A stretch of 64,000 nt of DNA, from assembly GCA_009760855.2 (NCBI GenBank), contig WPIO01000030.1, forward strand, positions 985,001 to 1,049,000, given 5' to 3'. This document shows positions 58,183 to 64,000 of the stretch, in pieces. This DNA is from Cristatella mucedo (taxonomy: Eukaryota; Bryozoa; Phylactolaemata; Cristatellidae). Under the pieces are notes generated by a model. That model was not told the DNA's origin, made no database searches, and saw only the letters and a list, made by a program, of their open reading frames with translations. Numbering within the stretch: the first letter of the stretch is position 1; each line of letters opens with the position of its first letter. Both the position numbers and the translations under genes were made by a program.

Positions 58183-59187
58183 CTAGAGAAAGCCGTCTCG
58201 CACGAAATCCTGCCGGATTTGTTCGACTTGGTCAGGCTTCAGCGGCAAGAGGGGTGCCCGCGTCGGCCCGCCGTAGTAGCCATACCACTCGAGCGCCGCT
58301 TTCAAACCGGCGACGCCGAACTTCCGCGTGACGTCCACGTTGGGGGCGATCAGTCGCTGCTGGAGAGCCTTGGCTTCTTCCATTTTACCCGACGCGAACA
58401 GTTTCTCGAGGCGGCACACATCGTCGCCCAGAACGTTGGCGAGCGCGCTGATCGCGCCAACGCAGCCCATGACGTAGGCCGGCAAAAGGAAGCTGGCCGA
58501 GCCGGCGAGCACCTGGAAGCCGCTGCTCGCCGTGCGGTGGACAATGTAGCCGATCTTAGAAATGTCGCCGCCGCTGTCCTTGAGCCCGACGATGTTCGGG
58601 TGCGACGCCAGCCTGATAACGACCTCCGCCGACAGGTCGACGCCGGTGTTCGCAGGAACGGAGTACAGGATAATCGGAATGGGAGACTCGTCGGCGACTC
58701 GGACGAAATGCGCACGCAGCGCGTCGTCGGTCATTCCGTTCTTGTAAAAGCACGGCGTCACAACCAGTGCGGCGTCGGCCCCGTTCTCGGCCATCGTGCG
58801 CGTCATTCGCACGGTGGCCGCCGTCGACTCGCAGCCAGAGCCGGCGATGACGAGCTTGCCCGGCGACGCCAGTCGCTTCACGCGAGCCACTAGCTCGACT
58901 CTCTCGGCCTCGGTCATGAACGCGTACTCGCCGTTCGATCCCTGAACGACGTAGCCGCGAAAAGGCACGGTCTCCCAGCGGCGCATGTTTTGCTCTAGCT
59001 TCTCCCAGAAAATGTCGCCGCTCGAGTCGAACGGCGTAACGATGGGCGGGTAGACGCCGGCTATGTTCAGCCGGGCATGAGACGCCAGCGACCGACTGCC
59101 CACGAGAAATGACAGGCGCGGTGACGCTCCTGCGGCTCGGGAACAGCGGAAAACGCTATCGATCGCTCTGCGCAGCACTCGACTCAT
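58183..59187 (-). CDS. HOGA1: 4-hydroxy-2-oxoglutarate aldolase, mitochondrial, intronless
   Basis: This class I aldolase (dihydrodipicolinate synthase family) splits 4-hydroxy-2-oxoglutarate into pyruvate and glyoxylate, the last step of mitochondrial hydroxyproline catabolism. The single exon encodes 334 residues (human about 327) and aligns end to end. Residues 1-39 are rich in Arg and Ser with one acidic residue, a typical mitochondrial presequence. The mature part begins at NIAGVYPPIVTPF. The active site is intact: GSNGE (83-87), GSGCEST (116-122), the catalytic Tyr175 in LYSVPANTG, and the Schiff-base Lys203 in GLKDSGGD. The C terminus carries WYGYYGGPTRAPL. The coding sequence is much more GC-rich than its surroundings and has no intron, whereas vertebrate HOGA1 is multi-exonic. 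This may reflect intron loss or an old retrocopy. No AATAAA is visible within about 1 kb downstream on this strand. It is divergent from INTS8. Confidence 0.95.
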   Translation of the reverse strand: MSRVLRRAIDSVFRCSRAAGASPRLSFLVGSRSLASHARLNIAGVYPPIVTPFDSSGDIFWEKLEQNMRRWETVPFRGYVVQGSNGEYAFMTEAERVELVARVKRLASPGKLVIAGSGCESTAATVRMTRTMAENGADAALVVTPCFYKNGMTDDALRAHFVRVADESPIPIILYSVPANTGVDLSAEVVIRLASHPNIVGLKDSGGDISKIGYIVHRTASSGFQVLAGSASFLLPAYVMGCVGAISALANVLGDDVCRLEKLFASGKMEEAKALQQRLIAPNVDVTRKFGVAGLKAALEWYGYYGGPTRAPLLPLKPDQVEQIRQDFVRDGFL

Positions 59188-59582
59188 GGTCGAAGCCGCT
59201 CACGCGCGGTTTGTGCAACGGCAGCAGCACCGCACCGGCGGTCGCCGCAGAGGGAGGCGGACGTACGTACGTCAGCCGCACGACTACCGAGCGCGTGCAC
59301 TGCCTCGGGACAGTCTTTGACGCGTCGGTCAGGACACACGAGACTGCGCCCATGACAATCTTCTTGAAATTTTAGTTACTTATATTTGGCTTTCTAATTA
59401 TGAACTGTGATTAAAATATACTGAAAAGCGTATTACGTAGCAACTTAAAGATTGTAGGTGGCTCGTTGCTACGTCCCACGGGCTTGCCCCTAGCGGATGT
59501 TATGCTTGTGCTTCAGTCCGAACCGGCTGCTCCCCGTACCCACTTTGGTTGCTGAGCACGTGCAAGACCACTGGCTATACAG
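59188..59582. promoter_or_regulatory. Likely bidirectional promoter between HOGA1 and INTS8
   Basis: About 395 bp separate the two divergent start codons. The HOGA1 side is CpG-rich and contains TACGTCA (CRE-like half site) near 59269; the INTS8 side contains CACGTG (E-box) near 59558. Head-to-head spacing of this size usually means a shared promoter; that is inferred here. Confidence 0.45.
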
Positions 59583-60287
59583 ATGACGGGTTTGGCGCCT
59601 CCTAGCTCGTGGCTTGACTTCCTGCTCGATTCTTCATTGCTGGAGACCCACATAGCGAAGCCGGGATGCGGTAGGACAACGTGGATGTTTTCCAGAAGTG
59701 CTTCGATTGGCCGTGCATAAGTTCATGCTTGACTTAAACGCACGATTCATTGTAAAGAGAGACGCTCAGAGCAGTGGTGGCGATGGATAGTAAAAATAAT
59801 GTTGTTCTGTCGTTTAGCTTTGCATCTTACCGTCTTTAAATCCTTTGGAGACCGTACCTTCAGCTCGATATCTCCCAAACGCTGGAGCTCACTCCGGGCT
59901 GACGTAGCAGCATACATCCCCTCACTTGAAAACATTTAAAAAGAAGCTACAAGCCCAACATTTCTTCAGAGCATTAGCTCCGCCTGTGCGAATTGACCTT
60001 TGTTTGCATATGCGCGTGCGTGCTGACACAGTGTATGTTATCACTAACCAATTGACTTGTTTCCTCTCCGGCTTATGTAACGTGCAGTAAAGATATTAAG
60101 TTCGCTTAGGATGTTGTACGAATTTCTTCTTATCTTATAATTATTATCTTTACTTGCGGTATTTCAGTGCCTTCTGCGTCGCAGCTGATAATTCAGTTTC
60201 TACAACAAGCCAGTGCCCAGGCGGCTAACGGCGCCAGCAATCAGAAGGCAGAATCCAATGGTGACACCGGCGTGCCTGAGAATAAGG
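59583..60287 (+). CDS. INTS8: Integrator complex subunit 8, exons 1-2 only (continues past window)
   Basis: INTS8 is a nuclear subunit of Integrator and helps hold the PP2A phosphatase module on this complex, which cleaves snRNA and paused mRNA transcripts. Exon 1 is 59583-59670 (ATG start; the upstream frame is closed by TGA at 59553) and exon 2 is 60168-60287. Both junctions are GT-AG and phase 1, giving 69 codons plus one base. The peptide has WLDFLLDSSLLETHIAKP (10-27), matching WFEFLLEESLLEKHLRKP of vertebrate INTS8, then QLIIQFLQQAS, matching QLIVQFLEQAS. The WFEF-type motif (here W10-F13, WLDF) is the part reported to matter for PP2A docking. The 497-bp intron 1 holds a degenerate LINE-A. 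No exon 3 was found before 64000; intron 2 contains a long LINE-A. The first ~7% of the protein is visible. Confidence 0.88.
59830..60155 (+). mobile_element. Old LINE-A relic in INTS8 intron 1
   Basis: ORF2 end (AAATCCTTTGGAGACCGTAC, AACATTTAAAAAGAAGCTAC), 3' UTR GTGCTGACACAGTG and a decayed stem GTAAAGATATTAAGTTCGC. It ends about 13 bp before exon 2. Confidence 0.75.
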
Positions 60288-62039
60288 GTAAGAGTAACCT
60301 AGTTCGTGCGTACGTCGTCGAAGCAGTGATTTTGTCGCTTGATTTTCTGCCGGCATCGGTCTCGTGCCACAATGGTACAACAACGTGTCCGGGCGGCGAC
60401 TCTTGATTGTTAGAACAGTTTACTTCATTAAGAACTATACATTCGATTTTGCCTAGGATGATTGGGGTTATGAGAAGCATAGATTCTACTGATGCCATCA
60501 GGAGGTTGCCATACTTGTGCTCTCCTCGATGTGTGAAGAAGAGATCGAAGGGTTCCGGAAGTGTGTAGAGCATCGGTGCCGAACTCACACATAGACTGAA
60601 ATGTGCGTGGAATGGAGTTTTTTTTTAATGTGCTATGCCAGCTTCAGTAATTAACTGCCTCCTTTTGAAGTGGAGAACTAGAATCACTAGACCAAGCTTT
60701 TACAGATTTGGCTTGGCCTTTGCTAAGAGCAAGGGATCTCGCTATAATTGTTTTCTGGTTATTTGTTTGTTATGCTTGGTTTGGCATAGCTTATGTAAAT
60801 TGGTTGGCAGCGTTTAAATACACGACTGCCATTTTCATCTGCCCGGCAACTGCATTATGTTTTGGACTGGAGCCGTTCTGGCATTCGTTGGGTTCAGTCC
60901 TCGATGCTTGCCAATTTGAGTTTTTAAAGCAGGTAGTATTGCAGTGAGCTATTGGTGTTGCTAGTAATATCTGACTAAGGAAAACTGTTCAGCGATGCAA
61001 GCTTTGCATGATCTGTTACAAATTCTTTGAGTATCTGCTTCAGTATGCTTGCTCCACTATTTTTCCAGAAATGCTGCTGGGGTTTTATTTACAGTGTTTG
61101 CATACTACTACAAAGCCATCTGTTGATACCTTTTTTTCACTCTAGTTCTTTATCCCTTGTCAGTCTTGAGGCTTGGTGAAAGTGCTCCTTGCTATGTCAG
61201 TGGGCTGCAATAGTCAGATGCCAATCTGGTCGTTCACTGTACTGCAGGCTGATTGACATTGTGTACTGATCGTGTCGTGGCGCTAACGGCTGCTTTACCC
61301 AATTATGCGTAATCAGGGTGTGTGCACTGCAGCTCTAATCAGGATGCACTGCCTGTCGTGTCTACTAGTGTATGGCTTTGGCTCAACTACTTGGTCAGAT
61401 TTGTTTAGAACGATTTCACTCGCAGGCACAGCTGATTAAAAGCAGAACCTTCGTATACCATTTTATAGTATATTATAATAAAAATTCAATTTGATGTCGA
61501 AATTCTTAATGGGTTTGGCCCGTTGGCTCACCACAACTTCCGAACTAGCAAAACAACACGAATGCCATTTGCAGCCATAGATTGTTGTATGGACAGGTGC
61601 TTGTTGAGGCTGGCTTGATTACCGACACATCGGTCAGGTTATGATCAATTGATTTTTTTGTATTGCCTTTGGGCCATAATGCAGTCTAGCAACAAATGTG
61701 CATTTGTTGCTTGGGGCTGCAAAATTTTGCCCTTTTTCTTCATTTTGCTGACTTTTCCACGTTCTATAATGCAGCCCGGCGACTATATAGAGCACCTTCT
61801 TTCCCCAGTAAACTTTCTGGTGCTGCTTATGAATGATATTTTTCATTGCATGCAATTTTTTTAGTCAGCGATAGAAGTGATGTTGCAAAAATTAACCCAT
61901 GGAAATTTGCTGTAATGTGTTAAGTTTTTGTATCTTAAGAAGCGTTAGTGATGGTTCAAAAATATCGTAAGCTAAAGTGAAATAGTGCCTCCTCATCTAA
62001 TGATTTCTGATGAACCTCATGACTGCTTATTTGGCTAGC
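60288..62039 (+). other. INTS8 intron 2, left part
   Basis: GTAAGA donor at 60288. AT-rich DNA with no exon matching the next INTS8 segment and no named repeat before the LINE-A at 62040. Confidence 0.6.
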
Positions 62040-64000
62040 ACTCGTTCGGTATTCCTAGCATTGTCTCGAACCGCTCAGCACGCTCCCCCACATGCGTCAC
62101 TGTAAATTCCTCAAACTTAGTGGTCATCAAGCCTGTTGTAACCCCATCGGCCAGACTTAACGCTTGCCTTTAGAATCCTCGCTCAATGTGCAATAAACCT
62201 CTAGTAATAAGCGACCTTATTTCTGAAAATGGTATCGACCTGCTCGCCCTAACTGAAACTTGGCTGAAATCGATAAACTGTCCGACAATTAAAGACACAA
62301 CTCCATCTGGTTTCTCGTTCTTTCACACCCCTAGATCAATCAAAACTGGAGGTGGAGTCGCTATTGTCGTGCGCTCGAAATTCAACTTCAAGCCATTTGC
62401 GGTACCCTCGAAGCAGTCTTTTGAATCAATTGTCTTGGTCTCACCCGAAAACAAGCTACCGATAGTGGCAGTAGTCTATCGCCCACCAGGTACCAAATCC
62501 TCCTTTATCTCAGATTTCTCCGATCTCATTTCGATTCTGTGTGCAAGAAATCGATCCTTCCTCATTATGGGTGATTTCAACGTTCACTTTGATAACTTAT
62601 CTGACGCTTTCAGCACCGAATTTCGTGCATCGACAGACTCATTATCTCTTGTGGCTCATGTGCATGGCCCTACCCACATCAAGGGTCACACACTCGACCA
62701 AATTTTCTCATATAACTGCACTTTGTCATCACCAATTATTACCAAATCATGCTTATCTGACCACATGCAGATCTCATTCAATCTACAGTGTGTGCCCACA
62801 TCCTCCTCTACAATAACCTGTGAATCGCGAAACCTCAAGACCCTTGACATCGATGCTGTCCGTGCGAGAATATCTGCTTCACCTCTGCTGCTCAATCCTC
62901 CCTCCGATCTGTCATCATTGGTAGATAGCTTCAACACGACACTAGCTGACACGCTAGACGAGTTTGCCCCTCTGAAAAAGCGCACTATGCGCCCCCGCCC
63001 AGACGGCCTATGGTTTACCGCAGACATAAAACTAGCCAAGTCTACTAAACGAAAGCTCGAAAAAGCATACAAAAGATCCGGACTAACTGTCCATCGACAG
63101 GCATATGAAGACTACTGTAGGTTGTACCAATCGATCCTAGTAAAGGCTAAGTCTAGTTTTTATAAAAACATTGTTGAATCACAGATGCACAATCCAAAAA
63201 TGCTGATGTCGACAATAAACCATCTCCTCAACCGTTCCCAGATTAGCTCCTTACCAGATGATCCTAATGATGATCTAGCCGATCGCTTCTCTCGATTCTT
63301 TGTGCAGAAGATAGACAAGATCAGGGAATCCATCCCTGCGATGACAACCTCCCCACTAGAATGCTGTTCTTCGGTTCCTGGCTCCACCTCAATGTCTGCA
63401 TTTAAGCAGGTCACTAGTGATCTAGTCCTAAAGTTCGTATCTCAATCAAAGAAGACAACAAGTCCTCTGGACCCTATTCCCACTGTCCTGCTCCTACGTT
63501 GCATTGATCTGCTGCTGCCATGCATAACTAACATAATTAATATGTCATTAGCCTCAGGTCATGTCCCAGCACCTTTCAAAAAAGCTGTAGTCAGGCCACT
63601 TCTCAAGAAAGCTACACTTGACCAAGAGAACTTGAGCAACTACCACCCAGTTTCCCTTCTACCATTCCTATCAAAGACACTGGAACGTGTCGTGGCGGAC
63701 CAGCTGAACTCGTATATCGAAACCTCACACCTTGCTAGTAAGATGCAGTCTGGCTTTAGAGCTAATCACTCCACAGAGTCAGCATTGCTTCGGGTATACA
63801 ACGACCTACTTAGGAATGCAGACATGGGTAGAGTGTCTCTTCTTGTTTTGCTCGATCTTTCGGCAGCTTTTGATACCATCGATCACAAAGTTCTTCTAGA
63901 GCACCTCTCATCTCGCCTGGGCATCACTGGCACTGCTCTGCAGTGGTTCAGGTCCTATCTCAGTGGGAGACTCCAGAGTATTGACGTGAATGGACAAAGA
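62040..64000 (+). mobile_element. LINE-A retrotransposon, 5' part through RT domain, cut by window edge
   Basis: Longest and best-preserved LINE here, in the sense orientation inside INTS8 intron 2. ORF2-like coding begins in degenerate form near 62050, is closed once by an in-frame TAG at 62171-62173, then is open from 62186 to the window end. Segments are homologous to the relics at 24380-25090, and the last 50 bases match the start of the relic at 18655, which ties it to the LINE-A family. The 3' end, including the YADD region and tail, is outside the window. Confidence 0.9.
62186..64000 (+). CDS. LINE-A ORF2: AP endonuclease + reverse transcriptase, 605 codons, 3' partial
   Basis: The ORF2 protein of L2/CR1-type LINEs nicks target DNA and primes reverse transcription at the nick. 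This frame has no stop over 1815 bases. Endonuclease signatures in order: LLALTETWLKS, GGGVAIVV, VYRPPG, FLIMGDFNVHFD, GHTLDQIF and SDHMQISF. A linker follows, then reverse transcriptase blocks: SPLDPIPTVLL, PVSLLPFLSKTLERVV, QSGFRANHSTESALLRV, the catalytic-Asp block VLLDLSAAFDTIDHKVLLEH, and LQWFRSYLSGRLQSIDV. The second catalytic block (YADD) lies beyond 64000. The first Met is 62186, but the true ORF2 start may be upstream, where one TAG interrupts. The long open frame suggests a young copy. Confidence 0.9.
   Translation, partial: MCNKPLVISDLISENGIDLLALTETWLKSINCPTIKDTTPSGFSFFHTPRSIKTGGGVAIVVRSKFNFKPFAVPSKQSFESIVLVSPENKLPIVAVVYRPPGTKSSFISDFSDLISILCARNRSFLIMGDFNVHFDNLSDAFSTEFRASTDSLSLVAHVHGPTHIKGHTLDQIFSYNCTLSSPIITKSCLSDHMQISFNLQCVPTSSSTITCESRNLKTLDIDAVRARISASPLLLNPPSDLSSLVDSFNTTLADTLDEFAPLKKRTMRPRPDGLWFTADIKLAKSTKRKLEKAYKRSGLTVHRQAYEDYCRLYQSILVKAKSSFYKNIVESQMHNPKMLMSTINHLLNRSQISSLPDDPNDDLADRFSRFFVQKIDKIRESIPAMTTSPLECCSSVPGSTSMSAFKQVTSDLVLKFVSQSKKTTSPLDPIPTVLLLRCIDLLLPCITNIINMSLASGHVPAPFKKAVVRPLLKKATLDQENLSNYHPVSLLPFLSKTLERVVADQLNSYIETSHLASKMQSGFRANHSTESALLRVYNDLLRNADMGRVSLLVLLDLSAAFDTIDHKVLLEHLSSRLGITGTALQWFRSYLSGRLQSIDVNGQR

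Noticed and set aside
58087-58893. 268-codon plus-strand ORF over HOGA1
   Set aside because: It is antisense to an intact, conserved enzyme. High GC at third positions removes stops from the opposite strand, and the peptide is Arg/Asp/Val-rich without any domain.
60681-60947. Hydrophobic ORF (LAIIVFWLFVCYAWFGIAYV) after a TTTTACAG acceptor in the right phase for INTS8 exon 3
   Set aside because: INTS8 continues with a soluble helical segment after its second exon, not a membrane segment. The match in phase is a one-in-three coincidence.

Overview
This is animal (metazoan) nuclear DNA. Genes are split by GT-AG introns, and the encoded proteins match animal orthologues: a type I Hsp40 with a CaaX tail, a dysbindin subunit of BLOC-1, mitochondrial 4-hydroxy-2-oxoglutarate aldolase and Integrator subunit 8. 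The intergenic and intronic DNA is crowded with 5'-truncated LINEs, tRNA-derived SINEs, a hAT MITE and long microsatellites. I cannot name the phylum from sequence alone; an invertebrate is my best guess.

Layout. (1) 4917-21139, plus strand: a nine-exon DNAJA2 orthologue, 433 codons, complete and in phase. (2) 21140-35237: intergenic. From 22 to 30 kb it is a LINE graveyard with nested insertions. From 29.1 to 34.4 kb there is a GC-richer complex repeat array built on a ~160-bp unit, broken up by (GA)n, (CA)n and LINE insertions. (3) 35238-54545, plus strand: a dysbindin (DTNBP1) orthologue. Seven coding exons are well supported and a first exon is tentative; together they give 385 codons with every phase matching. 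Its large introns hold LINEs, SINEs, a hAT MITE with a perfect 8-bp target-site duplication, and an unexplained minus-strand coding relic near 42 kb. (4) 54546-58182: a poly(A) signal, a SINE and a nested LINE-in-LINE. (5) 58183-59187, minus strand: an intronless, GC-rich HOGA1. (6) From 59583, plus strand: the first two exons of INTS8, head-to-head with HOGA1 across about 395 bp. The gene runs off the right edge. From about 62040 its second intron holds a sense-oriented LINE with an uninterrupted 605-codon endonuclease plus reverse transcriptase frame, still open at the window end.

Repeat families (names are mine). LINE-A has an (ATT)n tail preceded by an AGCGCC...GGGCGCT stem-loop. LINE-B has a (TACAT)n tail. 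SINE-1 is tRNA-derived and its 3' end copies the LINE-A stem-loop. SINE-2 is tRNA-derived and ends in a CTCTT...AAGAG hairpin. By motif and C-terminal style both LINEs look like the L2/CR1 group; the clade was not tested by phylogeny.

The four host genes work in unrelated processes (cytosolic chaperoning, lysosome-related organelle biogenesis, mitochondrial hydroxyproline/glyoxylate metabolism, snRNA 3'-end processing and transcription attenuation). Only HOGA1 and INTS8 show an arrangement that suggests shared regulation.
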